19,519 nt of DNA. Source: Pseudomonadota bacterium (GTDB lineage Bacteria > Desulfobacterota > Desulfovibrionia > Desulfovibrionales > Desulfovibrionaceae). The notes beneath the pieces are model-generated. The model was given only the letters and a program-made list of their open reading frames with translations, did not search any database and was not told the DNA's origin. Both the position numbers and the translations under genes were made by a program. The DNA lies in assembly GCA_023390395.1 (NCBI GenBank), contig JAEWCY010000149.1:1-19519 (forward strand), written 5' to 3'. Each line of letters opens with the position of its first letter. Within the stretch, counting starts at the first letter, position 1. This document shows, one piece after another, positions 6,395 to 14,651 of this stretch.

Positions 6395-6994
6395 TCAGCG
6401 CGCCTCGGCCAGGGCCTTGGCCAGCCTGTCGCCGAAGTTCCGGGCCCGGGCGGCCGATTCCGGGTCCCCGGCCGCCTCGCCGGGCGGGAAATGGCAAAAC
6501 GGGAACAGGCAGGTCAGAAACGGCATGGCCATGCGTTCGGCCGGGATGCGCCACTGCTTGACCAGGATGTCCACGTTCTCCTCCTCCTCGCCGCCGGCCG
6601 TGGCGAAAAGGGCCAGCACCTTGCCCCGCAGCGGCGAAAAGACGTTGCCGTCCTCGTCGATCTTGACGAGGCTGAACATGCGGTCCACGAACATCTTCAT
6701 CTGGGCCGGCTGGCTGAACCAGTAGACGGGCGTGGCCACGACCAGGGCGTCGTAGCGGGGAAGCGTGGCCACGGTTCTGGCCAATTCGTCGTCCACGTGG
6801 CAGCGGAAGTCCTCGCCCTGCTGGCACTGGTAGCAGGAGACGCAGCCCGGGTGCCTGTATTCGAGCCTGGGGACGTCGATCGCCTCCGAGGCCACGCCCC
6901 GGGCGGCCAGGGCCTCCATGGCCAGCTCGGCCAGGGCGCGGGTGTTGCCCGCCTTGCGCGGGCTGCCGTGCAGGAAAACGACCTTGTGCGGCAT
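6395..6994 (-). CDS. Iron-sulfur flavoprotein / NADPH-dependent FMN reductase-like protein
   Basis: The product has 199 residues with a flavodoxin-like fold. GSPRKAGNT at 10-18 is the FMN phosphate loop, and the TPVYWFSQPAQMKMFVDR segment at about 88-105 is the usual second flavin-contact region. Cysteines 51, 54, 57 and 65 give the compact C-x2-C-x2-C-x7-C motif of the iron-sulfur flavoprotein group, which binds a 4Fe-4S cluster and passes electrons through FMN in anaerobes. The ATG at 6994 was chosen because AAGGAG lies 7 bases upstream; the longer open frame has no better start. It lies 83 bases downstream of the TetR gene on the same strand and is the likely target of that regulator. Roles in removing O2, peroxide or quinones are possible but unproven. 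Confidence 0.9.
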   Translation of the reverse strand: MPHKVVFLHGSPRKAGNTRALAELAMEALAARGVASEAIDVPRLEYRHPGCVSCYQCQQGEDFRCHVDDELARTVATLPRYDALVVATPVYWFSQPAQMKMFVDRMFSLVKIDEDGNVFSPLRGKVLALFATAGGEEEENVDILVKQWRIPAERMAMPFLTCLFPFCHFPPGEAAGDPESAARARNFGDRLAKALAEAR

Positions 6995-7077
6995 GGGGTG
7001 CTCCTTGGGTCCGGACCGGCCGCTCCCGGCGGCCGCGCCGGGAATGCCGGGGCGCGGTCCTTTCGCGTTCCGGCAGG

Positions 7078-7644
7078 TTACAGGTCGTAGGTCATGGCCA
7101 TGAGCCGCGCGACGACGTCCTGGCGGTCCTGGAGAAGGACTCCGGACGGATGCGTGCGCGCCTCGAACCAGATGCCGTCCGCCGCGTAGCGGATGATGCG
7201 CCCGAGCACGCTTTGCGCGTCCTCCCCGTGGCGGGTGAGCTGGTCCCGCATCCAGGCGTGCCAGGCCTCGTGGAGGGTTGGGTCGCCGGCCAGGGCCAGG
7301 GCGCAGGCGTCCATGAGCTTGCAGGAGAACACGCTGCCGCACGGGGCCAGCACCGCCGCGACATAGGCCCGGGTGAACCGGCCGCGCGGGTCGTCGTCCC
7401 GGGCGATCAGGGCGGCCAGGGCATCCTCGAAGGCCTGGATGATGGCCGCGAAGAGCCCCTCGATCAGGGCCTGCTTGCTCGGGAAGTGGTGGATGAGCCC
7501 GCCCTTGCTGACCCCGGCCCGCCGGGCGACGCCGTCCAGGGTCAGCCCGCCGGGGCCGTGCTCGGCCACGATGTGGGCCGTGGCCTCGAGCAGTTGCGCC
7601 CGCACGAGCTGGGGCTGCTTCTTCCTTTTGCAGGCCTCGAACAT
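7078..7644 (-). CDS. TetR/AcrR-family transcriptional regulator
   Basis: The product has 188 residues, normal for the family. Residues 35-61 carry the TetR helix-turn-helix (TLDGVARRAGVSKGGLIHHF, then PSKQALIEG). The C-terminal ligand-binding half is helical and holds three cysteines in APCGSVFSCKLMDACAL at about 99-115, which might sense redox or electrophiles; that is speculation. It sits upstream of the iron-sulfur flavoprotein gene on the same strand. A near-perfect operator lies inside its own promoter (7653-7678), so autorepression together with the flavoprotein gene is likely. The ATG at 7644 leaves almost no leader if that promoter is used; a GTG 13 codons later is possible but would crowd the DNA-binding domain. 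Confidence 0.92.
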   Translation of the reverse strand: MFEACKRKKQPQLVRAQLLEATAHIVAEHGPGGLTLDGVARRAGVSKGGLIHHFPSKQALIEGLFAAIIQAFEDALAALIARDDDPRGRFTRAYVAAVLAPCGSVFSCKLMDACALALAGDPTLHEAWHAWMRDQLTRHGEDAQSVLGRIIRYAADGIWFEARTHPSGVLLQDRQDVVARLMAMTYDL

Positions 7645-7652
7645 GGTGCCTA

Positions 7653-7678
7653 AAGATACCGCCCGGTCGGTTTTGTCA
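7653..7678 (-). promoter_or_regulatory. TetR-gene promoter with embedded operator
   Basis: On the minus strand a perfect TTGACA (7673-7678) is followed after 15 bases by TATCTT (7653-7658). Between the two boxes, overlapping the first -10 base, lies ACCGACCGGGCGGT (7658-7671), a 14-base imperfect palindrome with only one mismatched pair. ACCGACCGGTCGGT-type palindromes are common TetR-family operators. A repressor bound here would cover the polymerase site. The predicted transcript start falls within a few bases of the ATG at 7644. Confidence 0.6.
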
Positions 7679-7877
7679 AGGGCGCCGACACGAAAATACC
7701 GTTGTCGCCGTATTGACGAAGCGAGAACCGTAATGTTCTAAACGAGGCCTGGAAATTTTGGCGTATCGGCCGTAGCGCGCGCAACCGCCCCGGCAAGTCG
7801 ATACTTTTTGGATGTAAAATGTCTGGTATGCGGCGATTCCCGTGTCGCTGCTTGCCTGGTATGGAGTGCCCGATCCG

Positions 7878-10800
7878 ATGAGCAGCATAGACATCTGGAC
7901 GCTCGCCCTTTGTCTCGGCCTGGTCAACGTCATGCAATTCGTTGCGTTTTATACGCAATATAAAATCAACAAGACCAGCCACGGCCCGGGCTGGTGGGCC
8001 CTGGCCAGCGGCCTGATGGCGCTCGGCTTCGTGGCCCTGCTCGTGCGCGCCGTGCCGGCGTTGGCCACGGTTTCGATCATCGCCTACAACATGCTGTTCA
8101 TCCCGTGTTTTCCCTTGGTGTACGTGGGCATTTGCCGGTTCCTGGGCCGGCGGGAGCCGCGGGCGTTTCTGGTCGCCTCCCTCGTCGCCGCCCTGGCCGC
8201 GGCCGTCTATTTCACCTACGGCGACGACAGCATCGTGGCCCGGCGCGTCAACATCTCCCTGGTGTGCGCCGTGTTCTCGCTGCTGTCGGCCCGGGCGCTG
8301 TCGACCGCCCCGGGGCGGGACCGCTCGGCGGCCTCGCGCCTGGTCGCCGGCCTGTTCGGCATAAACGCCGCGGCCCTGGCGGCCATGTCGCTGTCGCCGG
8401 TGCTGCGCTCCCTGCACGCCCCGCTGCTGCCCATGCCCATGCCGCTGTTGCTGTCCTACCTGACGGTCATGGTCACGAGTCCCTTGTGGAGCATCGGCCT
8501 GATCACCCTCGTCAACCAACGGCTGGCCCAGGACAACCGCGAAGCCCAGGAAAACCTGCGGCTGCTGTTCGACGCGACGCCCGAGGCCGTGGTCGTCACC
8601 CGGGCCGACGGCGGCGGCGTGGTGGCGGCCAACCATGCGCTGCGCACGGTCCTCGGCCTGGAGTGGACCGGGCTCGGCGACGCGGCGGCCTCGTCGCCGC
8701 GGTGGACCTACGACGGCAGGACGGCCGGTTTTTTGGCCATGCTGCGGGACAACCCGGATTGCGCCAATGTCGAGTGCTCCTGCGTCAAGCCCGACGGCGA
8801 GTTGTTCGTCGGCCTGCTTTCGGCCCGGACCATGACCATGGACGGCCGGGCCTGCGTCATCTCGCTGGTCAAGGACATCTCCAACCGCAAGCGGGCGGAG
8901 CGTTTCGAGCAGTTCCGCAGCGCCGTGCTGGAGGTGCTGGCCGCAAGCGACCGGCTGCCGGATATCCTGGCCGCCATTGCCGCCGGCGTGGCGCGCCTGG
9001 ACGCCGGCATGCGCTGCTGCCTCTTCGCCTGGGAGCCCGGACAACGAGAACCCGTCGTGGCCGCGGCCGGATTGCCCGAGGCCTTCGCCGCCGTCTCCCT
9101 CGGCCGCCGGGAGGTCCAGGAGCTTTTGTGCGGCGCCGGCCGATGCGCCGCCCCCGGCCTCGTCGTGACCGAGGACCTGGAGGGCTGCCCGGGCTGGGAG
9201 CCGTACCGGGCCCTGGCCACCGCCTCGGGCCTGCGCTCCTGCTGGACCCTGCCCTTTCGCGACGCCGCGGGCCAACTGCTCGGAGCCCTGGCCGTGTTCC
9301 ACGCGAGGCTGTCCCGGCCCCGGGAGCAGGACGCCGTCTTGATGACGCAGTGCGCCCGCCTGGCCGGCATCGCCGTCGCGCGCGCCCGGGCGGACGCGTT
9401 GCTGCGGGAAAGCGAGTTCCGCTGGAAATTCGCCATCGAAGGCGCCGGCGACGGGGTGTGGGACTGGAACATCGCCACCGACGAGACGCAGTTCTCCAGG
9501 CGCTGGAAGGCGATGCTCGGCTTCGCGGAAGACGACGTCGCGCCGGCGTTTCGGCAATGGCGCGACCGCCTCCACCCGGACGACGAACCGGCGGCCATGC
9601 AGCGGCTGCGGGCCTACCTGGCCGGCGAGTCGCCGGACTATGTCCTCGAATTTCGCCTGCGCTGCAAGGACGGCGGCTACAAATGGATTCTGTCCCGGGG
9701 CGTGGTGGTCGAGCGGGGGGCCGACGGCCGGCCGGCGCGCATGATCGGCACCCACACGGACATTTCGCGCAGCAAGCAGGTCGAGGAGGAGCTCAAGCGC
9801 TCGAAGCTCTTTTTGCAGTCCGTGCTGGACGGGCTGTCGGCCCATGTCGCCCTGCTCGACGCGACCGGCGACATCCTGCTCGTCAACAAGGCCTGGCGCG
9901 ATTTCGCCTCCCAAAACGGGATGGATTGCGCCCTGGTGTGCGAGGGCGCCAATTATCTCGCCGCCAGCGACGGCGCGGCCGTGTGCAGCGCCGAGGCGGC
10001 CGCCGTGGCCAAGGGAATCCGCGACGTCCTGTCCGGCGAGGCGCCGCGGTTCGTCATGGAATACCCCTGCCACGGCCCGGGCGTGCAGCGCTGGTTCATC
10101 GTGCGGGTCACGCCCTTCCCGGGCGACGGGCCGCGCCGGGCCGTGGTGGCCCACGAGGACATCTCCCAGCGCAAGCTCATGGAGATGGCCCTGGCCGAAT
10201 CCCATCGCCGCTTCGAGACGTTAAGCGCCACCGACGGCCTGACCGAGATCGCCAACCGCCGCCGCTTCAACGAGGCCCTGGGCGTCGAATTCGCCCGCCA
10301 CGCCCGCTCCGGGGGCGAGCTGGCCCTGGTCATGCTCGATATCGACTTCTTCAAGCTCTACAACGACGCCTACGGCCACGTGCAGGGCGACGCCTGCCTC
10401 AAGGCCGTGGCCGGCGTCCTCGTCCGCTGCCTCAAGCGTCCGTCCGATCTGGCCGCCCGATACGGCGGGGAGGAGTTCATCTGCCTGTTGCCCGAGACGA
10501 GTTTCATCGGCGCGGTCATCGTGGCCGAAGACATCCGGCGCAGCATCGAGGCCCTGGCCATGCCCCACGCCGCCTCGGCCGTGGCCGGGCACGTGACGGC
10601 AAGCGTGGGCGTGTTCGCCGCCAAATGCCTGCCCGACGGCACGCCCGAGGAACTCGTGCGCGCCGTGGACAGCCTGCTCTACCGGGCCAAGACCAAGGGG
10701 CGCAACCGCATCGAATGCGACGGCGCCGCCATCGGCACGCCCCCCGCGGCCTCGCCGCCGCGCGCCGCGGTGCAGCTGCTGTGGGACGCCTCCTTCGCCA

Positions 10801-11183
10801 CGGGCGACGCGGTCATCGACGGTCAGCACGAGAATCTCCTCGTCCTGGCCAACGGCCTGATCGAGGCCGCGCGGGCCGGGGCCGCCAAGGACGCCGTGGC
10901 CGCCCTGGTCGCGGCGCTGACGACGCACGTGCGGGCGCATTTTGAGGAGGAGGAGTGCATCCTGCGCGAGATCGGCTACCCGGACGCGGCGGCGCATGCC
11001 GCCGTACACGAAGGGCTGGTGCAACGCGGCGAGGCGCTGAGCCGCGATTTTGCGGCCGACGCCGCCGGGGCCGACGACGTCGTGCAGTTCGTCGTCAACG
11101 ACATCGTCCTGGGGCACATGCTGCACGACGACACGCGCTATTATCCCTGGCTGCGGGCCCATCCCCGGTCCGGGCAGGGCTGA
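7878..11183 (+). CDS. Membrane diguanylate cyclase: 7TM-PAS-GAF-PAS-PAS-GGDEF-hemerythrin
   Basis: The product has 1101 residues from the ATG at 7878, which has GGAG upstream; a GTG at 7842 would add 12 residues. About seven hydrophobic segments span 5-213. PAS domains lie at about 226-338, 510-635 and 643-768, with a GAF domain at about 345-503. The GGDEF domain (about 780-945) has an active-type GGEEF at 863-867 and an inhibitory-site RPSD at 854-857, five residues before it, so it should make cyclic di-GMP and be product-inhibited. The C-terminal domain (about 965-1095) is a bacteriohemerythrin with all seven di-iron ligands in order: His983, His1021, Glu1025, His1040, His1044, His1080 and Asp1085. 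O2 or redox control of synthesis is inferred. There is no EAL domain and no paired response regulator nearby. Confidence 0.93.
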   Translation: MSSIDIWTLALCLGLVNVMQFVAFYTQYKINKTSHGPGWWALASGLMALGFVALLVRAVPALATVSIIAYNMLFIPCFPLVYVGICRFLGRREPRAFLVASLVAALAAAVYFTYGDDSIVARRVNISLVCAVFSLLSARALSTAPGRDRSAASRLVAGLFGINAAALAAMSLSPVLRSLHAPLLPMPMPLLLSYLTVMVTSPLWSIGLITLVNQRLAQDNREAQENLRLLFDATPEAVVVTRADGGGVVAANHALRTVLGLEWTGLGDAAASSPRWTYDGRTAGFLAMLRDNPDCANVECSCVKPDGELFVGLLSARTMTMDGRACVISLVKDISNRKRAERFEQFRSAVLEVLAASDRLPDILAAIAAGVARLDAGMRCCLFAWEPGQREPVVAAAGLPEAFAAVSLGRREVQELLCGAGRCAAPGLVVTEDLEGCPGWEPYRALATASGLRSCWTLPFRDAAGQLLGALAVFHARLSRPREQDAVLMTQCARLAGIAVARARADALLRESEFRWKFAIEGAGDGVWDWNIATDETQFSRRWKAMLGFAEDDVAPAFRQWRDRLHPDDEPAAMQRLRAYLAGESPDYVLEFRLRCKDGGYKWILSRGVVVERGADGRPARMIGTHTDISRSKQVEEELKRSKLFLQSVLDGLSAHVALLDATGDILLVNKAWRDFASQNGMDCALVCEGANYLAASDGAAVCSAEAAAVAKGIRDVLSGEAPRFVMEYPCHGPGVQRWFIVRVTPFPGDGPRRAVVAHEDISQRKLMEMALAESHRRFETLSATDGLTEIANRRRFNEALGVEFARHARSGGELALVMLDIDFFKLYNDAYGHVQGDACLKAVAGVLVRCLKRPSDLAARYGGEEFICLLPETSFIGAVIVAEDIRRSIEALAMPHAASAVAGHVTASVGVFAAKCLPDGTPEELVRAVDSLLYRAKTKGRNRIECDGAAIGTPPAASPPRAAVQLLWDASFATGDAVIDGQHENLLVLANGLIEAARAGAAKDAVAALVAALTTHVRAHFEEEECILREIGYPDAAAHAAVHEGLVQRGEALSRDFAADAAGADDVVQFVVNDIVLGHMLHDDTRYYPWLRAHPRSGQG

Positions 11184-11269
11184 GCGCCGGCCGCCGGGGA
11201 ACTCGTTGCCATATTGCATCATCCCGGGTTTGGTGCCACAGTCCGGCGACATTTCCTGGGAGGGGCGCC

Positions 11270-12454
11270 GTGAAGCTGGTCACCGAGCAGATGGAACAGT
11301 ATTTGGCGGGGGGGGCCTGGATCCGCAAGATCTTCGAGCAGGGCCTGGAACTCAAGAAGCAGTTCGGCGAAGAGGCGGTGTGCGACTTTTCGCTGGGCAA
11401 CCCCGACCTGCCGCCGCCGCCCGTGGTGGGGGAGTGCCTGGCCGAACTGTCCGGCCAGATGGACAGGCCCTTCGCCCTGGGCTACATGCCCAACCCCGGC
11501 TATCCCGAGGTGCGCGCCGCCCTGGCCGCGCACCTGTCCAAGGAGCAGGGCGCGGCCGTCTCCCCGGGCGACCTGCTGCTCACCTGCGGCGCGGCCGGCG
11601 GCATCAACGTCTTTTTCCGCGCCGTGCTCACTCCCGGCGACGAAGTGCTCTGCCCCTCGCCCTATTTCGTGGAGTACGGCTTCTACGCCGCCAACCACGG
11701 CGCGACCCTCAAGGCCGTGCCGACCCGGCCCGGCGACTTCGACCTGGACGTGGCGGCCATGGAGGCGGCGATTTCCGAGCGCACCATGGTGGTCATGATC
11801 AATTCCCCCAACAACCCCACGGGGCAGGTCTATTCCGAGGAGCGCCTGCGGGAGCTTTCGGCCATGCTCGCGCGCGCGAGCGCCGGCCGGGAGCGGCCCA
11901 TCTACCTTCTGGCCGACGAGCCCTACCGCTTCCTGGCCTACGACGGCGCGACCGTGCCCTCGGTCTTGCCGCTGTATCCCTATTCCCTGGTCATCGGCTC
12001 CTTTTCGAAGAACCTGTCCCTGCCCGGCGAACGGGTGGGCTACGTGGTGGTCTCGCCGGACATGCCCGGCCGGGAGAAGCTCGTGGCCGGCATGGTCTTC
12101 GCCAACCGCATCATGGGCTTCGTCAACGCGCCGGCCGTGGGCCAGGCGCTTTTGCTGCGCGCCCTGGGCCAGGAGGTGGACCGGGAGGTCTACGCCCGGC
12201 GTCGGGCGGCCATGGCCCGGGTGCTCACCAAGGCCGGGTACGAGTTCTTCATGCCGCGCGGGGCGTTTTATTTCTTCCCCAAGTCGCCGGACCCGGACGA
12301 GGTGGCCTTCGTCGAGCGCCTGGCGGCCGAGCGCGTGCTGGCCGTGCCGGGGCGGGGCTTCGGCCTGCCCGGCCATTTCCGGCTGGCCTTTTGCGTGGAC
12401 GAGGCGGTCATCGACCGGTCCGAGGCGGGCTTCGCCCGGGCCCTGGGCCGATAG
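11270..12454 (+). CDS. PLP-dependent aminotransferase, class I/II
   Basis: The product has 394 residues, standard for fold-type I aminotransferases. The PLP-binding lysine is Lys247 in SFSKNLSLPGERVG. Other landmarks are NSPNNPTG (178-185, Asn182), ADEPYR (215-220, Asp216) and the carboxylate-binding Arg371 in HFRLAF. The start is a GTG at 11270 with GGGAGG just upstream. The open frame reaches back into the diguanylate cyclase gene, but that part is a shadow. It follows the cyclase by 86 bases and precedes the RRM gene; neither neighbour suggests a substrate. Aspartate, aromatic or alanine-type activity is possible, and no gene symbol is justified. Confidence 0.93.
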   Translation: MKLVTEQMEQYLAGGAWIRKIFEQGLELKKQFGEEAVCDFSLGNPDLPPPPVVGECLAELSGQMDRPFALGYMPNPGYPEVRAALAAHLSKEQGAAVSPGDLLLTCGAAGGINVFFRAVLTPGDEVLCPSPYFVEYGFYAANHGATLKAVPTRPGDFDLDVAAMEAAISERTMVVMINSPNNPTGQVYSEERLRELSAMLARASAGRERPIYLLADEPYRFLAYDGATVPSVLPLYPYSLVIGSFSKNLSLPGERVGYVVVSPDMPGREKLVAGMVFANRIMGFVNAPAVGQALLLRALGQEVDREVYARRRAAMARVLTKAGYEFFMPRGAFYFFPKSPDPDEVAFVERLAAERVLAVPGRGFGLPGHFRLAFCVDEAVIDRSEAGFARALGR

Positions 12455-12471
12455 GCGTGGACAAATACCTG

Positions 12472-12498
12472 TTGACAGACCCGGGCGGGGGGTTTAAC
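12472..12498 (+). promoter_or_regulatory. Promoter of the RRM protein gene
   Basis: A perfect TTGACA (12472-12477) is followed by TTTAAC (12493-12498) at a 15-base spacing, or by TTAACT at 16. The likely transcript has a leader of about 110 bases before the ATG at 12615. The -10 region sits in the loop of an inverted repeat, GGGCGGG (12483-12489) and CCCGCCC (12500-12506), which could be an operator. Confidence 0.5.
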
Positions 12499-12614
12499 TC
12501 CCGCCCATCCAACACCCCGGCTAAGTCTTTGTCACCGTCTCCGAGGATCTTTGCGTTTGCCAAGCTCCCGCGACCTTGAAGAATTAGCCAAATAACAGCC
12601 TGGAGCTCTAGCAG

Positions 12615-12917
12615 ATGTCCAAGAAACTCTATGTCGGCAACCTTCCCTTCTCCACCAACGAAGACGAAATCCGCGACCTGTTCGCCGCCTACGGCGACGT
12701 CGAGTCGGTCAACCTGATCATTGACCGCGAGACCGGCCGCCTGCGCGGTTTCGGCTTTGTGGAGATGACTGCCGAAGGCGCCGACGCCGCCATGGAAGCC
12801 CTCAACGGCAAGGCTTTCGGCGGCCGCGACCTGCGCGTCAACGAGGCGCAGGAGCGTCAGCCCCGCTCCGGCGGCGGCGGTGGTTACGGCGGCGGCTCCC
12901 GCCGCAACAGCTGGTAG
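12615..12917 (+). CDS. Small RRM-domain RNA-binding protein
   Basis: The product has 100 residues. A single RNA recognition motif fills residues 4-78, with RNP2 as LYVGNL (5-10) and RNP1 as RGFGFVEM (about 44-51). A short Gly/Arg/Ser tail follows (RSGGGGGYGGGSRRNSW). This is the bacterial glycine-rich-tail RRM type found in cyanobacteria and several proteobacteria, some members of which respond to cold. The ATG is preceded by TGGAG. The gene has its own promoter and a strong terminator, so it is monocistronic. The roughly 110-base leader would allow post-transcriptional or autogenous control, but no specific element was recognised. RNA targets are unknown. Confidence 0.95.
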   Translation: MSKKLYVGNLPFSTNEDEIRDLFAAYGDVESVNLIIDRETGRLRGFGFVEMTAEGADAAMEALNGKAFGGRDLRVNEAQERQPRSGGGGGYGGGSRRNSW

Positions 12918-12945
12918 TCCCGCGCTGCCGGCGATTATCGACGCC

Positions 12946-12981
12946 AAGGCCCCGCCCGCTCGCCGGACGGGGCCTTTTTTT
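12946..12981 (+). terminator. Intrinsic terminator of the RRM gene
   Basis: AAGGCCCCG (12946-12954) pairs with CGGGGCCTT (12968-12976) around a 13-base loop. Seven consecutive T residues run from 12975 to 12981. It starts 28 bases after the RRM stop codon and separates this gene from ffh. Confidence 0.9.
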
Positions 12982-13011
12982 CCCGCTCCCGGCCAGGGAA
13001 CGGCCTCTTGC

Positions 13012-13040
13012 TTGACGCCTGGACAGTTGGCGGTTAAGTA
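13012..13040 (+). promoter_or_regulatory. Candidate promoter for the ffh-rpsP-khpA-rimM cluster
   Basis: TTGACG (13012-13017) is followed after 17 bases by TAAGTA (13035-13040). The -35 box is good and the -10 box is weak. It lies just after the RRM terminator and about 40 bases before the ffh ATG, where a promoter is needed. Confidence 0.4.
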
Positions 13041-13076
13041 GTCAAACTTTGCCCTTTACAGAGGTACCCCGGGACC

Positions 13077-14591
13077 ATGTTCGACAACCTGACCGACAGA
13101 CTCGAAGACGTCTTCCGCAAGATCAGAGGCCACGCCCGTCTGACCGAGGAGAACGTCCAGGCGGCCTTGCGCGAGGTCCGGCTGGCGCTGCTTGAGGCCG
13201 ACGTCAACTTCAAGGTCGTCAAGGACTTCGTCGACCGCGTCCGCGAGCGGGCCATGGGCCAGGACGTCCTCAAGAGCCTGACCCCGGGCCAGCAGGTGGT
13301 CAAGATCGTCCACGACGAGCTCGTGGAACTGCTCGGCGGCCAGGCGCAGGGGCTCGACCTCTCGGCCTCGCCGGCCGTGATCATGGTCGTGGGCCTGCAG
13401 GGCTCGGGCAAGACCACCACCTGCGCCAAGCTGGCGCTCAAGCTGCGCCGCGAATTCAAGCGCAAGCCCTACCTCGTCCCGGCCGACGTCTACCGCCCGG
13501 CGGCCATCGACCAGCTCCACAAGCTCGCCAGCCAGCTCGACATCGAAGCCTATCCGTCCACCCCGGACATGAACCCGGTGGACATCTGCGCGAACGCCCT
13601 GGAAGAGGCCCGGCGCACCGGCCACGACGTGGTGCTCCTCGACACCGCCGGCCGGCTGCACATCGACGAGACGCTCATGGACGAGCTGGCCGCCATCAAG
13701 GAGAAGACCCGCCCCGGCGAGATCCTCTTCGTGGCCGACGCCATGACCGGCCAGGACGCCGTGACCGTGGCCGCGGCCTTCAACGACCGCCTCGACGTCA
13801 CGGGCGTGGTGCTCACCAAGATGGACGGCGACGCCCGGGGCGGCGCGGCCCTGTCCGTGCGCCAGGTCACGGGCAAGGCCATCAAGCTCGTGGGCGTGGG
13901 CGAAAAGGTCGCCGACCTCGAGATTTTCCATCCCGACCGGGCCGCCTCGCGCATCCTCGGCATGGGCGACATCCTCACGCTCATCGAGAAGGCGCAGGCC
14001 GACGTGGACGCCGACGAAGCGGCGGCCATGGAGAAGAAGCTGCGCAAGGCGCAGTTCACCCTGGACGACTTCCGCACCCAGATGCGCCGCATAAAAAAGC
14101 TCGGCTCCATCGAGGGCCTGCTCAAGATGATCCCGGGCATGTCCCAGGTCAGCAAGCAGCTCGGCGAGGCGCAGATGCCGGAAAAGGAGATGGCCCGGGT
14201 CGAGGCCATCATCAATTCCATGACCAAGGCCGAACGGGTCGCGCCCAAGCTCATCAACACGAGCCGCAAGGAGCGCATCGCCAGGGGCTCCGGCACGACG
14301 GTCCTGGAAGTCAGCCAGCTGCTCAAAAATTTCACGCAGATGCAAAAGATGATGCAGCGCATGATGGGCGGAAAGGGCATGCCGAGCATGCCCAAGATGC
14401 CCCCCGGCATGAAGCTGCCCGGCGGCATGCCCGGCGGCATGCCCCAGATGCCTCCCGGCATGGGCGGCATGGGCGAGATGCCCGGAGGCGGCATGCCGCT
14501 CGATCCCGAGGCGGTGAAGGCCGCCCGGGCCTCGGCCAAGGCCGCCGCCAAGAAGAAGAAGGAACAGCGGAAGAAACGGAAAAAACGCTAG
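13077..14591 (+). CDS. ffh: Signal recognition particle protein Ffh (SRP54)
   Basis: The product has 504 residues, about 50 more than E. coli Ffh. It binds signal sequences on translating ribosomes and, with SRP RNA and FtsY, delivers them to the membrane. The N domain spans about 1-90. The G domain has GLQGSGKTT (106-114), DTAGR (189-193), TKMD (247-250) and GDARGGAAL (251-259). The M domain spans about 300-430 with the RNA-binding SRKERIARGSG at 396-406. The extra length is a tail: residues 422-473 hold 16 methionines in Gly/Pro-rich repeats (such as GGMPGGMPQMPPGMGGMG), followed by a Lys/Arg-rich end (KKKKEQRKKRKKR). The ribosome-binding site is GAGG, rather far from the ATG. It heads a cluster with rpsP, khpA and rimM. 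Confidence 0.97.
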   Translation: MFDNLTDRLEDVFRKIRGHARLTEENVQAALREVRLALLEADVNFKVVKDFVDRVRERAMGQDVLKSLTPGQQVVKIVHDELVELLGGQAQGLDLSASPAVIMVVGLQGSGKTTTCAKLALKLRREFKRKPYLVPADVYRPAAIDQLHKLASQLDIEAYPSTPDMNPVDICANALEEARRTGHDVVLLDTAGRLHIDETLMDELAAIKEKTRPGEILFVADAMTGQDAVTVAAAFNDRLDVTGVVLTKMDGDARGGAALSVRQVTGKAIKLVGVGEKVADLEIFHPDRAASRILGMGDILTLIEKAQADVDADEAAAMEKKLRKAQFTLDDFRTQMRRIKKLGSIEGLLKMIPGMSQVSKQLGEAQMPEKEMARVEAIINSMTKAERVAPKLINTSRKERIARGSGTTVLEVSQLLKNFTQMQKMMQRMMGGKGMPSMPKMPPGMKLPGGMPGGMPQMPPGMGGMGEMPGGGMPLDPEAVKAARASAKAAAKKKKEQRKKRKKR

Positions 14592-14651
14592 CCGCAAGGC
14601 GCGGGCTTTCCACAACAAACGATCACGCATCGCAATAAAGGGAGATACGTC

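Noticed and set aside
6995..7077. GGTCCGGACC palindrome in the TetR-flavoprotein spacer as a second TetR operator
   Set aside because: Its half-sites do not match the ACCG/CGGT arms of the promoter-embedded operator, and 10-base GC palindromes are frequent here by chance.
7815..7820. TAAAAT as the -10 box for the diguanylate cyclase gene
   Set aside because: The hexamer is good, but no -35 box lies at a proper distance, so it was not listed as a promoter.
7650..10205. An 851-residue minus-strand frame opposite the diguanylate cyclase gene
   Set aside because: It is low-complexity (Gly, Gln, His, Arg, Pro) and mirrors a strongly supported gene, so it is a compositional shadow.
10955..11269. 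N-terminal extension of the aminotransferase into the cyclase gene
   Set aside because: The extension overlaps the hemerythrin-coding region in another frame and has no aminotransferase character. A GTG with a strong ribosome-binding site at 11270 fits the family start.
14385..14490. Tandem repeat DNA in the ffh tail as a mobile or CRISPR-like array
   Set aside because: The repeats are short in-frame Gly-Met-Pro codon repeats inside a protein gene, with no spacer structure.
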